64,000 bases of DNA from NCBI GenBank assembly GCA_965238155.1, contig OZ250175.1, positions 372,001 through 436,000 on the forward strand, given 5' to 3'. Positions 18,863 through 26,998 of the stretch are shown in pieces. This DNA comes from BJGV01 sp964196335. Lineage in GTDB: Bacteria > Pseudomonadota > Gammaproteobacteria > Burkholderiales > Nitrosomonadaceae. How positions within the stretch are numbered: position 1 is the first letter of the stretch; the number at the start of each line of letters is the position of its first letter. The notes under the pieces are model-generated. The model had not been told where the DNA came from, searched no databases, and worked only from the letters and a program-made list of their open reading frames with translations. Made by a program: the position numbers and the translations under genes.

Positions 18863-18960
18863 TTAAATAAAAGGTTTTTATAATATTAGCCATTTACAGA
18901 TATAAATGTAATAAGGCTATAATAAGGTCCGCATGAAGATTTTCTAATTGTGATGATCTA

Positions 18961-20592
18961 TTGGTAGATAATCCCGTTTGGCGCTGGATCGACGATACGT
19001 TCCTCGATCTCGGGCGACAGTTCCGCTGGACTTACCTGCCCCCTTTGATGGTGTATCTTGCGGCGGGCGTGTCCGGACTGACCGCCATCGTCGGGACCTT
19101 TTTCATCAAAGAGTATCTCGATCTTTCCGCCGCCTTCCTTGCTGGTCTGGCGTTCTGGGCGGGTATCCCCTGGACGCTGAAAATGCCGCTCGGTCACCTG
19201 GTCGACCTGATCTGGCGCCAGAAAGCGATTCTGGTCTATATAGGCGCGAGTCTGATCGCGCTCAGTATCTGGATCATGTACGCGATCATCGCCCACACCG
19301 AGATGATGGCCGAGATCATGAATGTCGAGGCCTGGTTCGTGATCGCCACCCTGCTCGCGCCGACCGGCTACGTCGTGCAGGACGTGGTCGCGGACGCGAT
19401 GACCGTGGAGGCGGTGCCAACAATAGACGAGCATGGTAACCCCTACCCGGATAGTGAAATCAAGGTAATGCACACCACGATGCAGACCCTCGGGCGCGTC
19501 GCGATCATCGGCGGCCTGATCGCAGTTGCCGTGTTGAACATCACCCTGTTCGAGGGCATCGAGAACATGTCCGAAGAAATGAAAGTCGCTATTTACGCGG
19601 ACATATACCTGCTGGCACTGATCATTCCAATCATCTCAATCACCGGTGTCATTCTCGGCACCCATTTACTGAAACGTCGAGCCCGCGAGCTGCATGAGCA
19701 AGGCCACGATCATGAAAGTGTCGATAAAATTCTGTTCGCACCCGCCGGGGAAACACATCCGAACTGGTGGATACTCGGCGGCAGCCTCATTTTTGCCGCA
19801 TTCACGCTGACCATGGGTATCAGTCAGGTGCCATTGGCGCAAGAAATCATTTTCTTGGGATCGATGGGCATTATTTTATTCCTGATGTACCGGTTGCTGC
19901 TCGAACTCGAGCCTGACATACGTAAAATGCTGGTGGGAACAGCGGTAATCATCTTCGTGTTTCGCGCGGTCCCCTTACCTGGTCCTGGTGCCGGCTGGTT
20001 CGAGATCGACGTGCTCGGATTCGATCAACGCTTCCTCTCTGTGTTGTCCCTGATTGCCTCGGTCCTCGCACTTTTCGGCATGGTGCTACTGCGGCCGATG
20101 ATGGCAACACGCTCTATCGGCTTCGTGGTCGTGATCCTGACCATCGCTGCGGGCATCCTCTCGCTACCCAACATCGGGCTTTATTACGGGTTTCATGAGT
20201 GGACTGCGGCGCGCACCGGGGGTGTCGTCGATGCGCGATTTATCGCGGTCATTGATACCGCGATCGAATCGCCGCTTGGACAGATCGTTATGATTCCGAT
20301 GCTGGCCTGGATCGCGAAAAATGCCCCTCCTCATCTGAAGGCCACGTTTTTTGCGGTGATGGCATCTTTCACCAACCTGGCGTTATCGGCCGCAAGCCTC
20401 GGAACCAAGTATTTAAACGAGCTTTATCTGGTCACCCGGGAAGTACGCGACCGTGCCACCGATGTCGTCAAGACCGTTGCGGATTACAGCGAACTGGGCT
20501 GGCTGTTGATCGCGGTCGCGTTGATTGCCTTGCTGGCGCCGCTGCTGACGATCGTGCTGATCCAGCGTTCGCCGCTGCGTACCCAACAGTAA
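18961..20592 (+). CDS. BT1/folate-biopterin-type MFS transporter
   Basis: A 543-residue polytopic membrane protein with about 12 hydrophobic segments. It resembles the folate-biopterin transporter (BT1/FBT) family of the major facilitator superfamily, notably around LAFWAGIPWTLKMPLGHLVD and GYVVQDVVADAMTVEAVP. The substrate is uncertain. The start is TTG with no strong ribosome site. The gene is clearly richer in G+C than its neighbours and has GC-biased third positions, so it was probably acquired from elsewhere. It sits about 100 bases downstream of tRNA-Arg. Confidence 0.75.
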   Translation: MVDNPVWRWIDDTFLDLGRQFRWTYLPPLMVYLAAGVSGLTAIVGTFFIKEYLDLSAAFLAGLAFWAGIPWTLKMPLGHLVDLIWRQKAILVYIGASLIALSIWIMYAIIAHTEMMAEIMNVEAWFVIATLLAPTGYVVQDVVADAMTVEAVPTIDEHGNPYPDSEIKVMHTTMQTLGRVAIIGGLIAVAVLNITLFEGIENMSEEMKVAIYADIYLLALIIPIISITGVILGTHLLKRRARELHEQGHDHESVDKILFAPAGETHPNWWILGGSLIFAAFTLTMGISQVPLAQEIIFLGSMGIILFLMYRLLLELEPDIRKMLVGTAVIIFVFRAVPLPGPGAGWFEIDVLGFDQRFLSVLSLIASVLALFGMVLLRPMMATRSIGFVVVILTIAAGILSLPNIGLYYGFHEWTAARTGGVVDARFIAVIDTAIESPLGQIVMIPMLAWIAKNAPPHLKATFFAVMASFTNLALSAASLGTKYLNELYLVTREVRDRATDVVKTVADYSELGWLLIAVALIALLAPLLTIVLIQRSPLRTQQ

Positions 20593-20613
20593 ACGGACAT
20601 TCAATATAGTTTA

Positions 20614-20742
20614 AGTGGGAAATCAGCATTAAAATAGTTGGTATTAATGTCATCTGAGTGGGAATAACGCTTGGCATTAAATCTATCAGAAGGTACTTTA
20701 GTGGGAACAGACGTTATTAAAGTCTGGTGTTGTTAACCGGTG
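20614..20742 (+). repeat. Three tandem ~43-bp degenerate units headed by AGTGGGAA
   Basis: AGTGGGAA begins at 20614 (AGTGGGAA), 20657 and 20700, exactly 43 bases apart. Each copy has a later ATTAA-containing segment, otherwise diverged. A further AGTGGGAAATAAC occurs at 28945. The role is unknown. Confidence 0.5.
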
Positions 20743-20926
20743 AACCTCTCCAGAAGAAAATATACTTCTAATCTCCGAGCATACTTCTGGAGAGAGGCAC
20801 CCATAAATATTTCCATCACAAATTTCTCCTGAGTAACCAATAAGGTGTTGTCAGAGAATTTTTTCCTGATTTCTCGAACTACGAATTATCCTGCCAGGTA
20901 TATTCGGGGTTGCTATGTGAAAAGTA

Positions 20927-20948
20927 TCTGTTTTTGATACAAAACAGA
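20927..20948 (+). repeat. Recurring intergenic hairpin element, copy 1
   Basis: TCTGTTTT-tgatac-AAAACAGA is a perfect 8-bp stem followed by CGGTC. It is the clearest hairpin of a family with core TTTTTGG...AAAGCAGAcg found repeatedly between genes from 20.9 to 33.4 kb. It lies about 155 bases before the 21104 gene. Confidence 0.6.
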
Positions 20949-21103
20949 CGGTCAGATTCAGGTAAATCCTCCGGTACAATTTCTCAATACCTTATTTTTA
21001 GGTAAACCTATATACGCAACTTTCCGTTATATAGGTAAGCCCGGTTGTTTTAACAGGGTTTAGTTATACGAAAAACAGAAATTTAGTTGATTAAAAATAA
21101 ATT

Positions 21104-21397
21104 ATGAAAGAAATAAACATATTATCTGAAAAATATCTTTCTAATCTGAAAAGAAAATCTTTTAATGAGCTTTCTCAATTAGAAAAATATCATGAAGAGA
21201 AAATTATCCGGGGGGAAAATCCAGGAACTATAGCTATCAGGAGAGATACGATAAATGACAGAGAGTTGCGTATAGTAATTCAAATATACTGCCATCGGAT
21301 TCTTGGCATCGGTAACATGTATGCGGATGGATTTAGAATAAACAGTGAAGGTAAGGCAAATAAATTAACAGAAGAAGAGCTTTACGATTTTACATAA
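21104..21397 (+). CDS. Hypothetical protein, 97 residues
   Basis: Not recognised. A charged, mostly helical N-terminal half (KYLSNLKRKSFNELSQLEKY) is followed by a segment RELRIVIQIYCHRILGIGNM and an acidic tail. No signal peptide or membrane segment is visible and no strong ribosome site precedes the ATG. Codon use is AT-rich like its neighbours. It stands alone between hairpin elements. Moderate confidence that it is a real gene. Confidence 0.5.
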   Translation: MKEINILSEKYLSNLKRKSFNELSQLEKYHEEKIIRGENPGTIAIRRDTINDRELRIVIQIYCHRILGIGNMYADGFRINSEGKANKLTEEELYDFT

Positions 21398-21557
21398 ACT
21401 AATCCGGCCCGGCTTGAATGATCCTTCTGGCACAAGATAAATATAAGTATATTTTTTGTACAAAACCACCATCCTAAGACTTTTCTGCTCGCCTAATATT
21501 ATCTGCTTGCTTACCGTAATAAACAGTTTAGACAATTAAACCGGAGTTTCACCTGAT

Positions 21558-21950
21558 ATGAAAATACATTCTATCGATAAAAAATCATGGTTTGCTGTAA
21601 AGCTTGTAAAGGAGGGCTCATACACAGCTATTTCAGTAGAAGTACAAATAGATGTTAGTCACGGAGCTTTTAACGCTAAAAACATAGATATGCATTTTCT
21701 AAATTTGGCTGTATTCACATCAGAGCTGGACAACTTCTTAGCGGACAGAAGCATGCTGCCCCGGCTTAATGGAACGTATGACAGTTTTATAGAAATATCC
21801 GGAAGTGTTAGTCACGTTTTTATTAAATTTTGTATCGGAGACGCAGACTGTGGTGCTAAGACTCATCAATACAATCTTTGTGGCTCATTCGAGATTGATC
21901 AGGAACATTTAGCCCCATTCATAAAAGTGGTGAAGAGCATTAAATCCTAA
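21558..21950 (+). CDS. Hypothetical protein, WapI-immunity-like fold
   Basis: A 130-residue soluble protein with alternating beta-strand pattern. The arrangement (central NLAVFTSELDNFLADR, then IEISGSVSHVFIKFCIGD and a closing CGSFEIDQEHLAPFIKVVKSI) recalls WapI-type immunity proteins and related small beta-sandwich families. The resemblance is by pattern only, and no toxin gene is adjacent. A GGAG site precedes the ATG. Alone on the plus strand. Confidence 0.55.
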   Translation: MKIHSIDKKSWFAVKLVKEGSYTAISVEVQIDVSHGAFNAKNIDMHFLNLAVFTSELDNFLADRSMLPRLNGTYDSFIEISGSVSHVFIKFCIGDADCGAKTHQYNLCGSFEIDQEHLAPFIKVVKSIKS

Positions 21951-22009
21951 TCCCGGCATCATATACAAGTAAGAGAATCATACGGGCTAATTTCTAATAA
22001 ATAATAAGC

Positions 22010-22034
22010 GCTCGATTTTGGTAAAAAGCAGAGC
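22010..22034 (+). repeat. Recurring intergenic hairpin element, copy 2
   Basis: GCTCGATTTTGGTAAAAAGCAGAGC-type sequence: outer arms GCTC/GAGC and inner TTTT/AAAA pairing around GGTA. The same core TTTTGG...AAAGCAGA appears as in copies 1 and 3-5. It lies about 120 bases before the 22155 gene. Confidence 0.55.
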
Positions 22035-22154
22035 TTAAAATAATTAAAACCTCAGTAATACTTTCAAATATCCGTTATATAAAATATAGCCAATTAATTC
22101 TGTAAATCTCATATGAATGAAATACAGAACGTTATCTATCGAGGAGCGTAAATT

Positions 22155-22403
22155 ATGATTACACTTAATCTTTCAGATATTCACTTTATGGAAACAGTGC
22201 TGCCATTGTCAGAAGGCCATCGTGGGTTATTAAAAAGCCTGATTTCTAAAAAAAAGAAATTAATTCCTGATGAGGTTTCGGAAGAACTTGGTGATTTGTG
22301 TAGCGATCGTTTATCTACACATGGATTTGATGATTTCCAAACCCCGACAGAGGAAGGTAGGAAACTCGAAGAATTGCAGGATAAGCTGTATGGAGATAAC
22401 TAA
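22155..22403 (+). CDS. Small hypothetical protein, paralogue of the 26617 gene
   Basis: 82 residues, acidic, probably helical. Function unknown. It is clearly paralogous to the product at 26617-26859: both share LSEGHRGLL/LSEAHRELL, IPDEVSEELGDLC/IPDEVSHELSNLC, HGFDDFQ/HGFDDYN and EGRKLEELQDKLY/EGRKLKELLDKLY. Selection on the protein is implied because the conserved positions are protein-level. A GAGGAGCG ribosome site precedes the ATG. It overlaps the convergent 22400 gene by 4 bases. Confidence 0.75.
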   Translation: MITLNLSDIHFMETVLPLSEGHRGLLKSLISKKKKLIPDEVSEELGDLCSDRLSTHGFDDFQTPTEEGRKLEELQDKLYGDN

Positions 22404-23149
22404 TCCCCGATTATCCAGCGATTAGCATTTTCAATGTCAGAGTTATGGAATACCTGAACTGGTGCCGGTATAAAAGGAGCAAAAAGCTTTACAGACTGAC
22501 GTACCCATTCAATGTCGGATACAACTGCAATCTTAAAAAAGTCCCCCAAGTGCATTAATCCGAACTGTGCATCATCCAGTACAGCGCCAGCAGAGAACCC
22601 TTTGAACTCTTCTCCACACCAATAAAGTAGTTTGATCTGTCCATGTACTTTGATTTTGTTTTCAACTATAGGAATAAGAGTCTTTTCATAGTCAGAATGA
22701 GTGATTATACCCTCAGCTAGTAATGCCACGACGTTATCCGGATACCCGCCCAACGTTAAAAATTGACCAGAATGCACCTCCTTCAAAGCAGCCCATATCT
22801 TGGCTTGTTCAATGTCATAGAATGAAAAGTTCCGGACTTTTGCGTTTACGAAATGGTTAACAATGTATGGTGCGGCGGATAGAAGCGGGCTGTTGCTCAC
22901 AAGCGCAACCTTCTGTATCACTTTGTGGTGATTTCGGACAAACCTGATATGGGAAATAAATGCTAATAAATCTTCCCAACCAGGGAATTTCTCGGACGCA
23001 ATAATCAGTCCACGTAAAGCGTCGTGTTCTTTCAAATAATGGTCAACAAGATCCGTAAGCTGATTAAAGTCTTTCTCTGACAATCCGATCATTTGCTCCG
23101 GTCGGATGATGGCAATACCAGCTTCTTCGTTCAATTCAGAGTGAATCAT
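22400..23149 (-). CDS. Tandem SpoIIAA-like (STAS-type) protein
   Basis: A 249-residue protein made of two SpoIIAA-like/STAS-type units (about 1-125 and 126-249). The first contains DHYLKEHDALRGLIIASEKFPGWEDLLAFISHIRF followed by VALVSNSPLL. The second repeats the pattern as KIKLLYWCGEEFKGFSAGAV, then KIAVVSDIEWVRQSVKLFAPF. No serine typical of phosphorylated anti-anti-sigma factors is evident. Such proteins are common in environmental proteobacteria but of unknown role. It has its own AGGTATTAG leader, and hairpin copy 3 lies about 130 bases upstream. Confidence 0.75.
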   Translation of the reverse strand: MIHSELNEEAGIAIIRPEQMIGLSEKDFNQLTDLVDHYLKEHDALRGLIIASEKFPGWEDLLAFISHIRFVRNHHKVIQKVALVSNSPLLSAAPYIVNHFVNAKVRNFSFYDIEQAKIWAALKEVHSGQFLTLGGYPDNVVALLAEGIITHSDYEKTLIPIVENKIKVHGQIKLLYWCGEEFKGFSAGAVLDDAQFGLMHLGDFFKIAVVSDIEWVRQSVKLFAPFIPAPVQVFHNSDIENANRWIIGD

Positions 23150-23280
23150 CTAATACCTCCAACGTAGCTGTAGCCCATTAGCAGATATTCATCAAACATT
23201 GGGCTCTACTTGGAGTCGTATCCGATTATAAATGTTCAATATTTAACAGAATATTTTCTTTTATTACAGAATTATCGTAT

Positions 23281-23306
23281 GTTCGTTTTTGGAACAAAGC
23301 AGAAGC
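23281..23306 (+). repeat. Recurring intergenic hairpin element, copy 3
   Basis: GTTCGTTTTTGGAACAAAGC followed by AGAAGC. The TTCGTTT and AAAGCAGAA arms pair imperfectly around TGGAAC. The element lies between two minus-strand genes yet keeps the plus-strand orientation of the other copies. Confidence 0.55.
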
Positions 23307-23314
23307 TAAGATTC

Positions 23315-23518
23315 TTATTTTATGGCGTAATCCACACTGTGGATGTGCCAGTGGCAGGAAGTTGAATCCTGTTCAGCGTCTGTAGAAGAAAACTCTACCT
23401 TACGTCCGTCATCCAGTGTAAGCTGCAAACACTCAAAAGTTTCTTTTTTTTCATTTAAACTTTTGGTCACCTTAACATCCGTTATTTTACTGCCTCTGAT
23501 TGACATAATATCTTCCAT
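23315..23518 (-). CDS. Small hypothetical protein, 67 residues
   Basis: Not recognised. A short, probably all-beta protein: SIRGSKITDVKVTKSL, ECLQLTLDDGRKVEFSS, then a His/Cys-bearing tail SCHWHIHSVDYAIK. An excellent AGGAGG ribosome site lies 4 bases before the ATG, which is the main reason to accept it as a gene. The CHWHIH cluster could bind a metal, but that is speculation. Confidence 0.6.
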   Translation of the reverse strand: MEDIMSIRGSKITDVKVTKSLNEKKETFECLQLTLDDGRKVEFSSTDAEQDSTSCHWHIHSVDYAIK

Positions 23519-23688
23519 ATCACCTCCTCCTGTGTGTCAATATCGTATATGTAATCCGATTACACAAAAATAGCATACCCCTTACCAAACTTTATGGAAA
23601 GCACCTAAATATTATTGACCCTTCATTCTAATGAGAGTAGATTTAATATTCAGATGTATTCCGTCCATTCACAATGGAGGATTTTACC

Positions 23689-24276
23689 ATGTTTGACTAT
23701 CAGCCTCTTTCTGCACAGTATTTGTCGGGTACTGTTTTAGTTTCTCACCCCTCTCAATCCAAGCATGTAACATTCGAATCATCTGCTCTTGAGGTGATGA
23801 CTGACCTTCGACACAACAATGCCGTTGTAATAGAGCCATATGTATCCATGGAGTTTGCAAATTCATACATGATACAGTGTGGTGTACGTTTATTACTTGT
23901 AATGAATCATGCGCATTTTCTTATAGGCATTATTACAGCAACAGACATTCTGGGTGACAAACCATTACGTTTTGTTCAGGAACGCCATGTAAAACATAAT
24001 GAGATACTGGTATCGGACATTATGACTCCACTCGACCGATTGGAAGCTATCTCCATCACAGAAGTGCAAAATGCCAGGGTTGGACAGGTTGTGGCGAGTT
24101 TACGTGATACCGGGCGGCAACATATCCTGGCAACTGAGAATAATGGTGATGGCAAATCCTCAGTTTGTGGAATTTTTTCATTTACTCAAATTGAGAGACA
24201 GCTTGGTGCAAAAATCTCTTCAACGAAAATTGCCGAGAGCTTTGCAGAAATTGAAAAATCGTTGATGGCGCACTAA
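23689..24276 (+). CDS. CBS-domain pair protein
   Basis: A 195-residue soluble protein with two CBS modules. The first (about 20-80) has PYVSMEFANSY and LLVMNHAHFLIGIITATDIL; the second (about 105-190) has VSDIMTPLDRLEAISITEV and HILATENNGDGKSSVCGIFS. CBS pairs bind adenine nucleotides and serve as energy sensors. An upstream in-frame ATG at 23674 overlaps the GGAGG ribosome site, so translation should begin at the ATG at 23689. A UspA gene follows on the same strand about 95 bases later. Confidence 0.85.
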   Translation: MFDYQPLSAQYLSGTVLVSHPSQSKHVTFESSALEVMTDLRHNNAVVIEPYVSMEFANSYMIQCGVRLLLVMNHAHFLIGIITATDILGDKPLRFVQERHVKHNEILVSDIMTPLDRLEAISITEVQNARVGQVVASLRDTGRQHILATENNGDGKSSVCGIFSFTQIERQLGAKISSTKIAESFAEIEKSLMAH

Positions 24277-24370
24277 GCTAATTGAACGAAAAATGAGGTT
24301 TCATAAATATAGCTAAATAGTATATTAGTTCTTGTCCTATAGGTGTGCATAACACTATAAGGAGCCTGCC

Positions 24371-24829
24371 ATGCAAGAACCTATCAAAATAATTATCCTG
24401 GCCACCGACTTTTTAGAATCTTCTAAAGATGCTGGTAGACGTGCTTTATTGTTGGCTCACGCCTACAAAGCAGAGCTGATAGTTCTGCATGTATTAGATA
24501 TAAATGAGTGGAATTTTCCGACACACTATTTTTATACAGAAGAGGGTTTTGATAAATTAGCTGAAGGCCAGGCACAAGTCCGGCAGCAAAGAAAAGATGC
24601 TCTTAAAGAACTAACTGACTCTTTTGACCTGGACGCTGAAGCTATCTGTACCGAGGGTGACCCCGGTCATGAGATCATTCGTGTTGCTGAAGAACGCAAT
24701 GCTGATCTTATCGTTCTTGGGACGCATGGGCACACGGGATGGAATCGGTTTACAATTGGTGCCGTTGTAGCATTCGTCGTTAAACATGCTCATTGTGACG
24801 TTTTTGCTGTCAGACCCAGAGCAAAATAG
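24371..24829 (+). CDS. Universal stress protein (UspA family)
   Basis: A 152-residue single-domain Usp with the Rossmann-like start IIILATDFLESSKDAGRRAL, LIVLHVLD and the nucleotide-binding loop LIVLGTHGHTGWNRFTIGAV. The loop fits G-x2-G-x9-G but ends GA where ATP-binding members usually have GS/GT. The function is stress survival or energy sensing by analogy. An AAGGAG ribosome site precedes the ATG. Being next to a CBS gene supports a general stress role. Confidence 0.92.
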   Translation: MQEPIKIIILATDFLESSKDAGRRALLLAHAYKAELIVLHVLDINEWNFPTHYFYTEEGFDKLAEGQAQVRQQRKDALKELTDSFDLDAEAICTEGDPGHEIIRVAEERNADLIVLGTHGHTGWNRFTIGAVVAFVVKHAHCDVFAVRPRAK

Positions 24830-24838
24830 AACCATCAA

Positions 24839-25351
24839 TCATGGAAATGCCGGTATGTGTGGTTCTGTGCCCTCGATCTCTATCTGAGGTAAGTGTTGCT
24901 TTACGCAATTTTCGATTTCATCAACTCTGCTTTTCGGCACATCAACCAGCAGCAGTAGCTGCCCTGCCTCAATTGCTTCTTCAAACTGCTTAATCCGGGT
25001 ATTGTCGGTACTCACACCGATCATGCCTCCTGCCCATGCACCAATTCCTGCACCTGAAAGAGTCGCCATCAGCAGAACTCCCCCTGCAAGCATCGTTGCG
25101 GAAGCCGGAAGAGAAATTGCGACCAGCCCTGCAAGAATACCAGTTGACCCGCCAATCGCCAGCCCACGTTCCACGGCAGGAATAAAATCACTCTTCTGAA
25201 AGAGATTGGCCTCAGGTAAATCTTTCATTGGTGTACCGTGTTTTGCTATCACGTGAATATGTCGTTCCTCTATCCGTGCCAGCAGTAATGCATCAACAAC
25301 CAATCTGGTAACGGCAACGTCGGGAACTAAAAAATAGATTCGTCTCATCAT
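24839..25351 (-). CDS. DUF1269-like glycine-rich membrane protein
   Basis: 170 residues. The N-terminus is a soluble ferredoxin-like strand-helix (RIYFLVPDVAVTRLVVDALL... HIHVIAKHG). Two glycine/alanine-rich hydrophobic helices follow (about 68-120, STGILAGLVAISL and GAGIGAWAGGMIG), then a second soluble part LLLVDVPKSRVDEIE. This layout is typical of DUF1269 and related stress-associated membrane proteins. It converges with uspA, only 9 bases apart. A GGGAGG ribosome site is present. Confidence 0.75.
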   Translation of the reverse strand: MMRRIYFLVPDVAVTRLVVDALLLARIEERHIHVIAKHGTPMKDLPEANLFQKSDFIPAVERGLAIGGSTGILAGLVAISLPASATMLAGGVLLMATLSGAGIGAWAGGMIGVSTDNTRIKQFEEAIEAGQLLLLVDVPKSRVDEIENCVKQHLPQIEIEGTEPHIPAFP

Positions 25352-25533
25352 AACCTCCCATATCGCTAACTATTAAATACAGTGTTACTTGTTCTACTTT
25401 AATTCATGCCCAATAAAGGGCGGACGAGTGGCGCGGTAGTATCCGGAAACTCCGCTAAATTGGGACTATACCGGTGTCGTTCATAGATCACGTTCAGCCC
25501 AAACCCCCCGTCTGTTTCAAACCAAGTGTAAAT

Positions 25534-25956
25534 CTATGCCCCAAAATGTAATATCTTGGTCCCTCTGTTATTGAGCCACAAATACGACCCTCCGCCTAAC
25601 GCAGAGAATTCAATCTGGTCAGAACCCGGGTTTACGGCGACACGTATTTCATCAAGTTCCCAGCGACCATCCGGGCTTGTAGGTTCAAAACGTATATAGC
25701 GGGGATACCTTGATAAGGTCTCAGTAACCATCTGATATGGGGAACGTGGATCATTATCATCCGGAGATACGCCGATATTTGTACCTTCTCCTAATATAAA
25801 TTCTTCAGTCTCTCCTGCCCGGAAATCTTTTGCTCCAAAGATGGCCAGGTGAAATTCACGCCCTCCGATGCCTAAATAAACATCACCATTTGTCCCGGAA
25901 ACCACTCCTTTATTGCCTGTTTTTACCCTTACACGTATTGTATTAATATTAGCCAT
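25534..25956 (-). CDS. PLAT/LH2-like beta-sandwich protein
   Basis: 140 residues. The N-terminus IRVRVKTGNKGVVSGTNGDV then YLGIGG, the mid-section FRAGETEEFILGEG and WELDEIRVAVN resemble the PLAT/LH2 domain of lipoxygenase-type proteins. No signal peptide is visible. GAGGAG lies upstream of the ATG. It shares orientation with the DUF2934 gene upstream. The family assignment is by pattern and needs a profile search. Confidence 0.6.
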   Translation of the reverse strand: MANINTIRVRVKTGNKGVVSGTNGDVYLGIGGREFHLAIFGAKDFRAGETEEFILGEGTNIGVSPDDNDPRSPYQMVTETLSRYPRYIRFEPTSPDGRWELDEIRVAVNPGSDQIEFSALGGGSYLWLNNRGTKILHFGA

Positions 25957-26023
25957 CTTGATCTCCTCTTTTGTAGTGTTAAAAAGTCAATTAGCTACTA
26001 ATATCACCTAACCGCAAGAAGAT

Positions 26024-26297
26024 TTAATAATCAGAATCTCCCGTATGTGGAACAGCATCTATCTCAGCTTCTGCCTTTAACCAGTCCTGTAACTTCATAA
26101 CCATCCTCAAAGCTACGCTGAGCAGCGCGATAGTAAGCGGCAACAGCGATCAGTTGTTGTCGATCTGCCCTGTTTGCCACACTTTGCATTTGCCCGGATG
26201 AGATGTTTCTGAGATTTGCTGCTGATTTACTGACAATAGTTCCGACTGGTCCGGCAGGATCATTCTTGTTTGCTGAGAAAGGCTTGCTGTTTAACAT
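26024..26297 (-). pseudogene. DUF2934-type protein, split by a one-base frameshift
   Basis: The open frame from the ATG at 26297 reads to QLIAVAAYYRAAQRSFEDGY then runs into an out-of-frame EVTGLVKGRS and stops at 26064. One base fewer near 26093-26096 would continue as ELQDWLKAEAEIDAV and end at the TAA at 26024-26026. That is the usual ending of DUF2934 proteins (G-x-E-L-x-D-W-L-x-AE-x-EI). So this is a real gene with one extra base, through mutation or sequencing error. A strong AGGAGGGAATA ribosome site precedes the ATG. Function unknown. Confidence 0.7.
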
Positions 26298-26491
26298 TAT
26301 TCCCTCCTAACTGCCAGGTGAAACAGGAACATGACAGCATGCATATCTGTAATTTACAGATGTGGTTTGCTACTAATTAGTAGGACAACATCAGCCATAG
26401 AAAATTCATCAAAATAACCTTTTTATTACACCTGAAAATCTTTAAATTATTTAATCACGTATAGTTTTCTAACTAGGTATGTTAAATGAAA

Positions 26492-26515
26492 GTCCGTTTT
26501 TGGCGTAAAGCAGAC
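26492..26515 (+). repeat. Recurring intergenic hairpin element, copy 4
   Basis: GTCCGTTTTTGG-CGTAAAGCAGAC. The arms GTCCGTTTT and AAAGCAGAC pair at 7 of 9 positions, followed by GTTCG. This is the most consensus-like copy, about 100 bases before the 26617 gene. Confidence 0.6.
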
Positions 26516-26616
26516 GTTCGTCGGCCAATTCATAGCCTAAGTATTTTTTCCAGAAAGCCGTTATAAAAACTTATATTAACAAGAAAGGCAGAGCATTTTC
26601 TGCGAAAAAATCATCA

Positions 26617-26859
26617 ATGACTACTCTTAAACTAGCAGATATTTTTTTTATGCGGGCAGTTCTTCCATTATCAGAAGCTCATCGTGAATTACTCAATAAG
26701 CTGATGTCGAAAGACAAGAGATCAATTCCTGACGAAGTTTCACACGAATTAAGTAACTTGTGTGGAACACGTTTAGCTATTCATGGATTTGATGACTATA
26801 ACAGTCCGACAGTGGAGGGAAGGAAGCTGAAAGAGTTATTAGATAAACTATATACGTAA
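26617..26859 (+). CDS. Small hypothetical protein, paralogue of the 22155 gene
   Basis: 80 residues, unknown function. It matches the 22155 product over its whole length, with the same length and the same conserved LPLSEAHRELL, IPDEVS, HGFDD and EGRKL blocks. The ribosome site is weak. The two genes lie about 4.5 kb apart in the same orientation, each preceded at about 100-120 bases by a copy of the hairpin element. Gene and element may therefore have been duplicated together. Confidence 0.75.
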   Translation: MTTLKLADIFFMRAVLPLSEAHRELLNKLMSKDKRSIPDEVSHELSNLCGTRLAIHGFDDYNSPTVEGRKLKELLDKLYT

Positions 26860-26908
26860 GAACAAGTTAATTTAAGTATTAAGCCAGCCTTAACACGGGG
26901 TTTCTTTC

Positions 26909-26952
26909 GCATTTGAACGTCCGATCCTGGTACAAAGCGGGGATTCAAATGC
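26909..26952 (+). repeat. Recurring intergenic hairpin element, copy 5
   Basis: A 9-bp perfect outer stem GCATTTGAA (26909-26917) / TTCAAATGC (26944-26952) surrounds the core CGTCCGATCCTGGTACAAAG. It is the largest hairpin of the set and lies 47 bases before the Sel1-repeat gene. Confidence 0.6.
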
Positions 26953-26998
26953 TTTTCCTTTCCCAAATTTTTTCTTTTGATTATCCGTTAGATAAATA

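Larger units (their letters stand above)
20593..21103. other. Non-coding region with short repeats
   Basis: About 510 bases without a supportable gene. It holds a triplet of spaced AGTGGGAA motifs (20614-20742) and a perfect hairpin of the recurring intergenic element (20927-20948). No promoter for the next gene is obvious. Confidence 0.6.
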
